NCBI GenBank assembly: GCA_963932465.1
Contig: OZ010792.1
Location: 190,553,556-190,617,555 of the forward strand
Direction of reading: 5' to 3'
Source of the DNA: Maratus speciosus
Taxonomy: Eukaryota; Arthropoda; Arachnida; Araneae; Salticidae
DNA: 64,000 nt
Shown here: piece after piece, positions 23,874 through 35,109 of the stretch
Numbering within the stretch: position 1 is the stretch's first letter
Layout of the letters: each line of letters starts with the position of its first letter
Position numbers and translations under genes: made by a program
Notes under the pieces: model-generated
Database searches by the model: none
Told to the model about the DNA's origin: nothing
What the model saw: the letters and a program-made list of their open reading frames with translations, nothing else

Positions 23874-26184
23874 CCCAGCAGCAGAATTTTTTTCTGCAGT
23901 CTGCAACACAAGTAGAAACTTTAGAAAGAGTCTGCAGAACTTAAGGACAAATGCCCTATTTCCAATCCCTCATGCACTCACCCCCTCCCCCCTCCCAAGT
24001 ATTTGTGATTAACATAAAAGGAAAGTATTTTTTAAAATAATTTACTTTTGTACTCAAAATTTTTAACATCGCTATCTGAAAAATCTTCATAAAGTTTGTC
24101 AAAATTTCTGTGAAGTTAGTAAACAGAATAACAGTAAAAATAACATATGAACATCAATTTCTAAAACTTTTGAAAAGATTGATACAATGTGATAATATCA
24201 AAAATTATATATAGATGTGATAATACAGAGATGAAAGTGCACTAAAGCCACTTTGAAGCAGCAAAAAACCTATATTTTGTAGCAGTAAAATCCATTTTTG
24301 TAGCAGCAAAAATTTAATTTTTTAGCAATAAAAGCTGTTATTGGAGCAAATTGAAATTCTTAGAAAATCAAATTTGAGTAATTCATGCAAATACTATAAG
24401 TAATTCTAATGCAATGTTTTATTTAGCAATCTTAGCTAGTTGTACAATTCAAAATTTAACATGCTTTCACTCAAAACATGGCTAACTAATATTTAACCTG
24501 CCAGTCAGCTGTAAAAAAATCTCGTGAAAACATCAATGTTGCAGCAAATTTTCCCGCGATTCTTTGACGGAATTCACCTTTTTTCCCTCGATACTTTGAA
24601 GAAATGTGCGTTTTTTTACGCTCTTTCGACGATGTTTGCGATTTTTCTACGTTGTTCGCGTTATTTCGCGATCTTTCAACGATGTTCACACTTGTTTTTT
24701 TTCGCGATCTTTCGATATTGTTCGCATCTTTTCATGATCTTTCGACGATGTTCGCTGTTTTTCGCAATCTATCGAAGATGTTCACTTTTTCTCGTGATCT
24801 ATCGAACATGTTCGCGTTTTTTCGCGATCTATCGAAGATGTTCGTGTTTTTCCACAATCTTTCGATGATGTTCGCATTTTTTTTTTTTTTTGCCAATCTT
24901 TCGACGATGTTTGCTTTTATTGGTGATCTTTAGATGATGTTCGCGTTTTTTGGCGATCTTTCGATGATGTTCGCTTTTATTCGCGATCTTTCGACGATGC
25001 TCGTGTTTTTTTTTCGCAATCTTTTGAAGAAAGTAGTCTTTTTTCCGCCGATCCTTTGAAAAAAAATTTGCGTTTTCTATGCGATCTTTTGACGATATAG
25101 GTTTTTTTTTCACGATTTCGTTCTTTAGCGATCTTTGCACGAAATTACATTTTTCCTGCGATTTTTCGACAAAATTCGCCTTTCTTCCGCGATCTCGTGA
25201 CGAAATTCGCATTTTTCCGCAATCCTTTGACAGAATTCGCGCTTTTTCCGCGATCATTTGTCAAAATTAACGTCTTTTCCCGATCATTTAACGAAACTCG
25301 CGTTTTCTCACCATCCTTTGTGGAAAGTTGCTATTTTTACGAAGCCCTTTGACGAAATGGGTTTTATTTTGATTTTATGACAAAATTTTCACCATCTTTT
25401 GACAAATTCGCCTATTTTCCACGATCTTTTGACGAAAATCTCATTTTTTAGCGATCCTTCGATAAGATCCGCGTTCTTTCCATGATCCTTTGACGAAATT
25501 AGTGTTTTTTCGGCGATCCTTTGATGAAATTTGCGTTTTTCTGCAGTCCTGTGATGAAAGTTGCTATTTTTTCGTAGCCCTTTGACGAAGTTCATGTTTT
25601 TTCAGCGATCATTTGACATAAGCCATAATTTTCCGCCAGCTTTCGACGAAAGTTGCTATTTTTCCGCAGCCTTTTGACGAAATGTTTCCTTCTTGATCTC
25701 ATGACAAAATTTCGTTTTTTCTTCGCAATCTTTTGACGAAATTCACGTTTTTTTCACGATCCTTTGACAAAATTGGCTATTTTAACTGCAAACGATTGAC
25801 GAAAATGTTTTTTCGGCGAACATTTGTCGAAATTCGTGATATTTACGTCCGAATTTTCAGACTAATGACCGATTTTTTAAAAATCTATAGAGCGATCAAA
25901 TATATTTCTATAGAGCGAGTCAATCCCCTACGAGGATTGACTCATTTAATAATGGGCGTTTCATGATCGCATGTCTAGTTTTCTCTGTGAATTATTATTT
26001 ATATTTAAAGGAAATCGGAGCTTCGTCAATAGTATGTGGCGTGGATCGTATTATTATGGCACATGGCAAATAATTTTTAACAAACTTTTTTTTCTTCTAA
26101 ATTTTAACAGTTGAAAAATAGTTTGCAGACCTTCTCAGGAGTCTGCGACGTGCGTCACAGCGTTGCGCCGATTCTGCGCCCGGG
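23874..26184. mobile_element. Second satellite-bearing hAT-like element, inside the Helitron
   Basis: GTCGTATT occurs on both sides (23866-23873 and 26185-26192), an 8-bp target duplication. The ends CCCAGCAGCAGAAT and, reversed, CCCGGGCGCAGAAT match at 11 of 14 positions and share GCAGAA with the element at 15748. The Helitron at 57851 shows the empty site (AATCGGTGGTTTTATACAG). Inside are a 22-bp GTAGCAG(C/T)AAAA minisatellite (about 24258-24345) and a 30-bp satellite array (24545-25860). After the array comes TACGTCCGAATTTTCAGACT, nearly the same as after the first array. No transposase. Confidence 0.85.
24545..25860. repeat. 30-bp satellite array, relative of the 16-kb array
   Basis: The left half has clean 30-bp units (positions 24741, 24771, 24801, 24831) with core CGATCTTTCGACGATGTTCG. 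The right half reads TTTTGACGAAATTCGC and is closer to the array at 16015-17340. So two subfamilies sit end to end in one element. Open frames here are repeat artefacts. Confidence 0.9.
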
Positions 26185-27248
26185 GTCGTATTATAAAGAA
26201 CTATTTCATAAACACGCTGATGCAGACAGTTTTCAAACCGAAGAATTATTTTAAGAAATATTTAATGTTAAAGTTGGTCAAAATCATTCCATTAAAAAAA
26301 AATTATAGGAGCAAAAACCATACATAAGAAATTGAATAATTTTTGGATCATTTTATACATTAGAAGCTCCCAATGTGCAGACTGCTAATTTTTTTTTATT
26401 TGATTCATTTTTTGAGATTTTATTTCCATTTTTAATTCAATTTTTCAGCATTTTGAGAATAATTTTCTACATATTTTAGTAACGAGTGTTATTTTAAATT
26501 GTTGGCAATTTTAAAAACCATGCAAAGAATGTTTCTTTCAAATTAAAAATTTATTGACAATATTGAAAATTATATCATTGAACTATATTTACACTTGGAT
26601 TTTAAAAGAGAAAGAAAATGTTAAAATAAAAAATTCATTATTATGCGTTAAAAGTCATAAATGGAGGAAATTATGTCATATTTAAAATGGCCAAATATTA
26701 ATGCAAAACAGTTTAAATTAAAAAATATATTTGCATGAGACATTTATTTCAAATTTTGAAATAATCTTTTCAAGTATTGTTGTAAATTCTAAGACAGTGC
26801 AGATAATATTTCCTTTCTAATAAAAAAAGTATTTTCATGTGAATATTAATAGGATTAAATGATTACATGTTAAAAGCAGGAAAATATTGAAAATTGCGTC
26901 ATAAGAATACATTTACACTTGAATTTTAAATGAGAAAGAAAATTTTAAAATCATTATTATGCGTTAAAAGTCATATTACATTACATTAGCTTATTTTCAA
27001 ATTTTTAACTAATTTTTTTTTAATCAGACAAAAACAGCCATTGTATCTCTTAACAGCAGTTGATTTGGTCTTAAAAATCTGCAATCAATGGAAAACAAAT
27101 GGAAACCCGTTCACAGAAAGATTGTCACTGTTTTTTAAAATTGTAATTCAATTTTTTTAAAGCCGATCAAATAGAGCCGTCCTTTTAGAATCTGGGGTGT
27201 TTAAACGGGGGTTGGCGAGTGTAGCTCTTTGGGGGCAGAGCCCCCTAG

Positions 27249-27605
27249 TTTAATAAGAGAAAGGGAGGGGCAATCCTGTCCTGTTCAAAAACATATTTTG
27301 AATTGATCTGCTTAGAATTCCCTCTTATCATGGAATTTTGTGATATTTTCTCAAACGACTGGAAAATTTCACAACACAGTTTCAGGATTTGTCCCTGCGG
27401 CTTATTGGTGAAACTTTTTTTTAATGCAACTGCTATATGAGTCTCCTCCCCCTTTTTTTTTAATTACCTTTTGCTCTTACTGATTGATTTATTTATTTAT
27501 TTATTTATTTATTTATTTTTTAAATCGTTTGGTGGATTTTAACTTTTTTTTTTTTTCCTTCCACAACCAATAGCAAATTTCACCTTGGCCAATTGACAAA
27601 ATTCA

Positions 27606-27652
<47 letters not shown>

Positions 27653-30600
27653 GGACGATGATGTATCTTGAGAGGAAATTAACCAAAAGGATATGTTAAA
27701 AAGAGTAATAGGTACAGACCATTGGGTGCATAGTTTTGAAAGGGGTCTTCGGGTGCTTAAAATAGCAAAAAAAAGGCTGCCAGCTGTTGTACCTTGTCAA
27801 ATTGGCTTAGAGTCAACACTAGTAGTGTTTTCTTCAGTTTACTTAATAACTGTTTTTTTTTTTAAATATCATTTCTTATTACATAATTTCTGAGCTGTAA
27901 TCCGCAGATCAAACAATCATGTTTCGACCCATAAATTTTATTTAATAATTGGAGTTATAAGTTACATTTTATGAAAATAAGATTTCATCCCCGTAGCAGA
28001 AACTGTGCAGCACGGCAGCAGTGCTGCAGATTATTTTAGACCTTGCAGATTAATCTACCAGCTTAAAAATAAATATTGGGTTTAAAAAGTTCACTAAAAA
28101 TTTACTTTGTTTTTATAGTTGTGTTTCTTAGTGCATTTTCTTTGTAAAATGCAACTTTTGCTTATATTATGGTTTACTGTAAGTATTTATGGTAGTAGCT
28201 TGGTTAACCATTGTTTGGTCGCATATAAATTTTAGTTTGCTGCTGACAGACATCGAAAATTCTGCTACTGGGGATTTCAGGAAAGAAACATAATTGTTTG
28301 ATCCACAGATTATAGGCCAGAAATTACATACATACAGATGCAATTTGTTGATAAGAATTATCATTGTTGGGCAGTAAACAAAAAGTTCTGAAATCACTTC
28401 TGGGTCTTTGTACAGAGAATTGTTTTAGAATTTACCAAACCCAAGAATATTTTCAAGAGTCCTAAAAGCTGTGACATGCAATAAAGTGCATATGTAGAAT
28501 TATTATTATTAGTCGGTTTTATCACTTATAATTCATTTATTTCAAATGTTTTATTATATGTATATATATATGTATAAAGTTGCAATTTTAAAAACATTTT
28601 TAGCATCAACAAAATTTTTTTAAAGTATATTTACATTTTTATTGAGTTATACCCATTATTAAACCTAATAGCATATTAGTCAGCACGCTACTGGTCGAAT
28701 GTTCGACTCCCAGCATGCAAAGGTAACTTGGCATTTTCATTCCTTTGCAGCCGATAAAATGAGTACCAAGCTATTTGGAACTAAACACTGAAGTTTTTGC
28801 ATATTAGTCTGTCCACTTGACCGGGACATATGCTGTATAGCCATTTGGGCACCAGGGTCAAGTAAATAGGGATGGGCACTGTAGACCCTCCTTAATGGAT
28901 CATAAAGTCACAGGTTTAGTTTTTATACTCATTCTTATTCATTACTTTTTACTTAAAATATTTCTTTATAAATTTAAATATGTATTTTTTAAATTTTAAA
29001 GATTTTTTTTTCACCAATGAAATATTTGAAGAATATATTTTAAGTTAGCATTCAATTTTACACATTACCTAATAATTTTTATTTAATCAGTTTTATTATA
29101 CATATTTCATTTGCAAAAATATTTTAGCTTCAATAACATTGTGGAAATTCATATTTTAAGCTATTTTTCTGTTTTACTCATGATTAATGTTAATTATTCA
29201 ATACTGTGTTTGACTTTGTCTATATACTTTTTTTTCCCATAAAAATTAAAACAAACTTTCTTTTTTTATGTACTATATCTGTATCTGTATAATAAGTGTT
29301 ATAAGGTAACATCTGCTGGTTCTTTGCAAGTTTTATTTATTTTAATTTATTGCATAAGTTTTAATTTATTTTTGTTCGGAAATGCATTAAACTAGCAGAT
29401 GCTGTTGTTCAGTAACTATGTAATAGAACTGTGCTTTCCATGTTTTTTTTTTTTTTCCAGGTCAGCAACCATTTTTTTGAGTACACTAATGATTGCAAAA
29501 TACTCACTAGTCTTTAATATATGAACATATAAAAAAAAAAAAAAAATACTCAGCTATAGAATTATTTTGTTAAAAGTTAAAATTTTGTTACTTAATAATG
29601 TTCACTTTCAGTAAACAAAATAAATAAAATATTTTTAATAAGCAGATTTATTCAGAAAGTTGCCCTTTCGGATTTGAGAACAGCCTTAGAATAAAAAAAA
29701 AACTCAAGATATGAAGTCAAATAAAAAAACATTGAAAAATTGTGTGCTAGCGAAGCACATGTTTACTTTTAACTAAAATATGCAATAACATATATTTAAA
29801 TCATCTATTGCATAATCCAATCCACTATTTAGATCTGACAAAGAAATGGGGGGAAATCGAGATAGGGTTCGCTTGAGACATAATAGAAAAAAGTCTCATA
29901 AAAATGCCTAAAAAGATATATTATTAATTTTTAGTTTAGACATTTAAAAAGTAATATGTATTATAACATAGCTTAGAAAAAAAAGCCTGAGTATTAAGTC
30001 TGATGGCTGTTTAAATGTGTTAGTGGATGACAACTTTTATAAATATACTTTCCATTTTAAGATCAATGTTTTCAGTAGTCTAAAAATCTGGTAAAAAGGT
30101 ATTTCTGTTTATTAACTGTTGCCTTTTTTTTTTTTTTTTTAACTGGCAGTTTCTCAGAAGTGTCAAATGTCAATACACAATACTTCTTGAAACGTGTAAA
30201 GACTCTACTGCTAAATTCAAATCATTCCGGGAATTCTTTATAAAAAGCTTTACTTTCAATAAAAGATAATTATTCAGGTAGTGTTCTAACAGAAAAATCA
30301 GATATCTCAGATGGCAAATAGTTCAAAGAAATTACTTTGAATAGCCATGGAAAAGCATATTATATTTATGAAACTACACCATATATTTATTTATAGTATT
30401 AGTAATCAAAAGATTGTTTATTAAGATTTTCGAGGTATCAGTGTTTCACTATGTAGAACATTTTATTCATGGAACATAAGACTAAAGGATGGAACATAAG
30501 ACTTTTACTATAAATGTTTAAATTCTAAATGATTTCAATTTTCTACATAATTGATTGTAATTATTTAATTTAAATTATTTTTAAATGAAGTTATATTACT

Positions 30601-30701
30601 TATATATCCAACAATGTTTATTTTTATCAATAAATATGCATGTGTATGTAATAGGAAAAAAAAAATATTTTTTTAAACCCGGTTTAAACCAAAAAAAACC
30701 C

Positions 30702-30747
<46 letters not shown>

Positions 30748-33022
30748 GGTTTTTTACCAACCCTGCTGCAAAATGTAAGAAATATAGAGATGTCAAGCAA
30801 TCATTAACCATGAAGTAAATATCTTGGTATTCGACAATTTGTACATTTTACAAAAAAATCTTTTAAAAAATCAATAGTTTGTGCTTCAGAATCAATTGTG
30901 AAAGTTCTCTTCTCAAATTCCACAACCTTTTAGACTTTTTGTGTGTAACATCACTAAATCTCGGTACCTGGAATTTTTTCTTTTTTGGTATGGAAAACCT
31001 GAAAAAGTCAAAGAAATTTGTAGCTCAGCTGGAATAGACACCCTGAGAAGATAAAATTAAATTTTTGCGGTGTGTCATCAGAAGTGCATTTCTGTATGTG
31101 TGCATCATTGCAAATGAGTTAAGGACTAAAATTCAATAGGGTTTGGTTTTTGTTTTATTTATTGCTTTTTAAAAAAGAAACGTAAAAAACTTCAGTTATG
31201 AACTTAGTTTTAAACAAGTAAAATTGCAATTTATTAAAATGTATGGAAAAATGTTTTAAGCTGTTACTATAGCAGGAACTTACATAGTCATTGAAAAAGA
31301 AATGGTTGAATTTGTAAGAACTATTAATATTTGCTCACTATTCAGCTACTTGTTATAATGTTTAAGCAGTTTATTTAGCATTTTTCTAATACTAATAATA
31401 TTCAGTGTTAAAGTAATTAATAAAATGTCTATGTAATCTGAATTATAATGCAACTAATTTCACTTTTAGATGATACCCAAAATTAGCTAGGTTTTTAATA
31501 TTGAATGTCTTCAAAACTAATCATTAAAACTTTGTTCATTTACTAGTATGACAATGGCTCGCTAAACATTTCTTTAAAGATATTTAGGCATAAATTTCTA
31601 ATCATTTGCCTATTCTGGTTTTGCTCTGCAACAATGGCCTCCCCCCCCCCCCCAAGTCCATAAAGAGTCATAAAGTGCAGCACATTTTTTTAAATTAACA
31701 GTATTTAGAGTAAAATTTAATTCTGCGATAGTGTCAGCTTTATTGTTTCTTGCATTCTTTTATTTAACTTGATCTCTGTATTAAGATGAAATTTTGTATT
31801 CTATTTTTCACTCACTTCCCGATATACTAAAATTAACGAAACAATGTACATAGGCATGTTTCCAATGGCAATATAATATTTTAATATTTTTTGAACTTAA
31901 TAATTTTAAAAGCAGTCTTTTGTTAGCCAGGTGCAGGTAATAAATCACCAAATAATTTTTATAATTATAACGATTTATGAGTTACAAGAACAATTGAGTT
32001 AATTATGCTTCAAACCACGCTCTCCCTTGTGGTGGAACTGCAAGACCGAATATTTCAAGTACTGGAAAGTAGAAAATATAAGTGATAGATAGTAGTGTAT
32101 CTCCATAATTTGATTTTTCAATATGATTTTTTAAAAACATTTGAATTTTGTTCTGCAAAACTAATTTTTCATTTCTGTTTTTTTCTTTTGTTTTACAGAA
32201 AAATATGAAAATATGGAAGTAAAGTTCTTTAAGAAGATGGCTGTGAATTTTCAGCTCTTTTATCAACGTTTGTTGACTAATAGCACGATTCTAACAGGAA
32301 TAATTTTACTTGCAATGTATTTGTAATAAATTTGATCAACTTGTAAATAAATTAAAAAATTATTTTTTCTTGCTTTACATTTTTGGTGAAAAATAAAATT
32401 GTGTGACAAAATGGCATTCAGTTCTAGTGTTTTAATATATTTTCTTTTTAGAAAAGTGAAATAAAAGGAATAAAGCATTTCTCCTTTTTCCTTCTAAGAA
32501 AACCACCTTCTTTGCTTCATAACAAAAATGGGGGTTAAATAATAATTAATAGTTTTTATATATTATGTATAATTCAATAAATATCTGGATTTATGTAGAT
32601 TATATATTTTAAACTTTGACGGCCTGAAAAAGTAATATGGTACAAATTATACATTAGTATTGCTTGGAGATGACACATTAAACATTAACTGCTCTTCAAA
32701 AACTGTTATGATTTAAATGAAAGTTTGTCTATAATGAGTGTTGAAATTACAATTTTAATATGGATAATATTGGATAGTGCAATTTGAATTTTTGATAGTC
32801 TAGGTAATATTGTTAAAAAATGAAATATAAAGTGCTCATTACTTAATGATCCTTATAGAGTAAGGAAAACAAAGATATATTTTTATTATGAAGTTCATTT
32901 GGAAAAAAACATGAACGATTAGTGCCTGAGTAGCGGTTATATATTGTTATAAAAAAAAAACTGCCACCAATATTTTGGAAAAATATTCTTTGCCTTTAAT
33001 AAATTCTAAGATTGAATAATGG

Positions 33023-33053
<31 letters not shown>

Positions 33054-33850
33054 TTAAAATGGTGCCAATTGGCCTCCTGTCAATTCATAATAATTTTGAA
33101 AAAAAAAAAAGTATGTTGAAAATTAATTTCTTTTACAGTTCATGAAATGAGGTATGTCAAGGATGGGTTGTGTGTGTGTGTGGGGGGGGGAAGACCTTAA
33201 CAGACTACAACAACATATTACATTATAGACACACTTTTATCCCCCCCCCCGATTAATTATACACCAAAGAAATTATTGTAATGAAGTGGCATATTTTCAA
33301 CTATAATTTAAAGTACCAAATTACATAAATAATCTATCTTAAAAAATCGATTTAAATTCTAATGATCAATAAAGTTAACATTTTCTCAGTTTACAAAAAT
33401 AAAACTCCTGTGGTCTTGTATTTTATTTTCCAGTTGGATAATTAAAAGAAACATCCAGGTAAGAAATTCTGTGTAAAACATGGTACTATAAAAGCGTCGG
33501 ATATAATTGTTATATAACAATTTTGAATGGAAATGAAAAAACTAGTTAAAAAATTGCTCTTTTGGCTAGCATATGTTCAATATTTTTTAAAAATACATTA
33601 AAGGCTTTGTTATCAAATTTTCTTTGTTAACTGTAAATTTGGTTCTTGCAGCTGTTTAGGAATCTCAATATTTATAAAAACTAAAGCAACTATGAAAAAG
33701 AAAGTTTTTAGGTGAATATGTCTCTATAAAAATATTTAAGGTTGAATATTGTTGAACGTTCATTTACTAACAGCAAATTTGAAATTTGTTCTGTTCAAAG
33801 GTGATGAGCAGATAAGGCTTAGTTATGCCTCCATTGGAATTATCTTTTAA
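27249..33850. other. Unassigned interior of the 22-kb block
   Basis: Mostly AT-rich DNA without coding regions. It holds an (ATTT)n tract at 27487-27519, long T runs at about 27609-27650 and 30704-30743, an A run at about 33023-33050, C or G runs at about 31639-31653, 33182-33189 and 33241-33250, a SINE at about 28675-28920, and at 29650-29690 a solo end related to the MITE at 33851. Confidence 0.45.
28675..28920 (+). mobile_element. tRNA-derived SINE relic with conserved core
   Basis: GTTCGACTCC at 28701-28710 matches a pol III B box, preceded by CAGCACGCTACTGG in the tRNA-like part. Downstream, TTTCATTCCTTTGCAGCCGATAAAATGAGTACCA (28736-28768 overall) resembles the central core of invertebrate SINEs first known from cephalopods (TTTCATCC...GTCGATAAA...AGTACCA). 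The A box is degraded and the 3' limit is approximate. Confidence 0.6.
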
Positions 33851-34256
33851 GGCTGTTCTCAACTGCTCTGCTCAACAAGCGCAAAACCTTTTGACATATT
33901 TACAAATTCATTTTTTAATGGAAAGATATAAAATTGGAAAGCCTGACCTTGGAAGCGATTTGGAATCTGTGTTTTCGATTTTTTGATCAATCAATTACCT
34001 ATCGGGTTATAAGAGATTTTGATCACGTGACACGTCATTTTCCTCCCCCTACTGACTGGATTTTCTTCTTTCGTTCGGAACTTCAGTTCAAAATGCCCAG
34101 TTTGACAGTATTTTCTGAAAGATCTATTGCGTTTACAAGAAAACTGAAAAAACAGTTCGATGGCATAGTTTCTGAACACCTAGTTTCATGCGTATCCGAA
34201 CAAAAATGAATTAAAACTTACGTCAGAAAGTTAACCCTTTTGATTTGAGAACAGTC
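33851..34256. mobile_element. TTAA-flanked MITE (GGCTGTTCTCAA family)
   Basis: TTAA at 33847-33850 and 34257-34260 flank ends GGCTGTTCTCAA and TTGAGAACAGTC. The 406-bp body has no transposase; the open frames on both strands are not homologous to anything I recognise. A related right end (GATTTGAGAACAGCCTTA) stands alone near 29670-29690. Confidence 0.75.
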
Positions 34257-34669
34257 TTAAATGTTTTGATAAAATTTAGGATCTAAATGCATTTTGTTCT
34301 GTAAAATTTATTCTTTTTTAATTATTTGACTTTTAATAAAAATTGTTTTTAACTTAAGTGTATGTTAAAGTAAAACATGTATGAAAGTCAGGATGGTGTT
34401 ATGAGAACATATATAAAAAAATAAAATTTCCTAGACCTGTTCCAAATTTTACATAGTATAATTTAATATATAATATGTGAAAACAGTTTATAATATGAAC
34501 TGTTTTCAGATAAACACTTCAAAACCAGTAAATTTAGATTCTAATTTTTATCAAAATATTTTTTAGAAGAAAAATTTTCTGCCCCCCCCCCCAAAAAAAA
34601 ATCATTTACTGAACTTTTGTGTGTGTGGGGGGGGGGGGGTTAAACAATATAATTCCGACCAGCTTCGGG

Positions 34670-34995
34670 CTAGTTTTCATCCATGATAACCAATAGCGGC
34701 ATAGATGTGGCTAGTTTCTGGCTTGCATTCATTAATGATGCCCATTGATGGCACAAATGTGGCTAGCTTCCGGCTTGCATTCATATGCCCATTGATGGCA
34801 TAAGTGTGTCTGGCTTGTGGCTAGCTTTTATTTAAAATGACCCTTAATGGCATAGCTGTGGCAAGCTTTTATTCAGGAATGCCATTAAATGTGTAATTGT
34901 GGCCAGTTTGCGGCTTAATATCAGTTTTAGATGACCGTTAATGGCGCGTTTGTGGGCAACTTATTGTACTTGCGGCCAATTTCCTTCCGGCCTTA
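34670..34995. repeat. Degenerate 41-57-bp subterminal repeat at the right end of the 22-kb block
   Basis: TGTGG recurs at 34706, 34759, 34816, 34857, 34899 and 34951. Each is preceded by ATGGC(A/G)(T/C)A-like text and most are followed by CTAG(C/T)TT...GGCTT. This is more GC-rich than its surroundings. Arrays of this kind near a terminus are common in DNA transposons as transposase-binding repeats. Confidence 0.75.
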
Positions 34996-35109
34996 TTGTG
35001 TCCGGCGTGACACTTTTTTGACGGAGCCATTACGACCAATGATAGCGGGCCGCCATCAGACACTTTCGGCCAAGGCTAACGAACCCATCAGTGGCCCACA
35101 AGTTCTGTG

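Larger units (their letters stand above)
23756..27248 (+). mobile_element. Non-autonomous Helitron, interrupted by a hAT-like element
   Basis: It begins TCTCTATTACTAG after a host A and ends in the hairpin GGGGGCAGAGCCCCCTAG followed by T, the standard Helitron termini. Its first 118 bp and the part from 26185 match the Helitron at 57851-59212. The intervening 23874-26184 is a later insertion. Without it the element is about 1.2 kb with no Rep/helicase coding capacity, so it is a non-autonomous member. Confidence 0.85.

Noticed and set aside
24226..25975. Alternative boundaries for the second satellite element (CAGAGATG start, TCTCTG end)
   Set aside because: No matching target duplication; the GTCGTATT pair and the empty site in the other Helitron give better limits.
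28681..28730. Possible tRNA gene
   Set aside because: Only a B-box-like word is preserved, no cloverleaf can be drawn, and it continues into a SINE core.
30585..30818. Open frames on both strands through a long T run (also at 9739 and 22379)
   Set aside because: The peptides are poly-Phe or poly-Lys artefacts of homopolymers.
33934..34209. 91-codon open frame in the TTAA MITE
   Set aside because: It lies wholly within a non-autonomous element, overlaps an antisense frame and matches no transposase motif.
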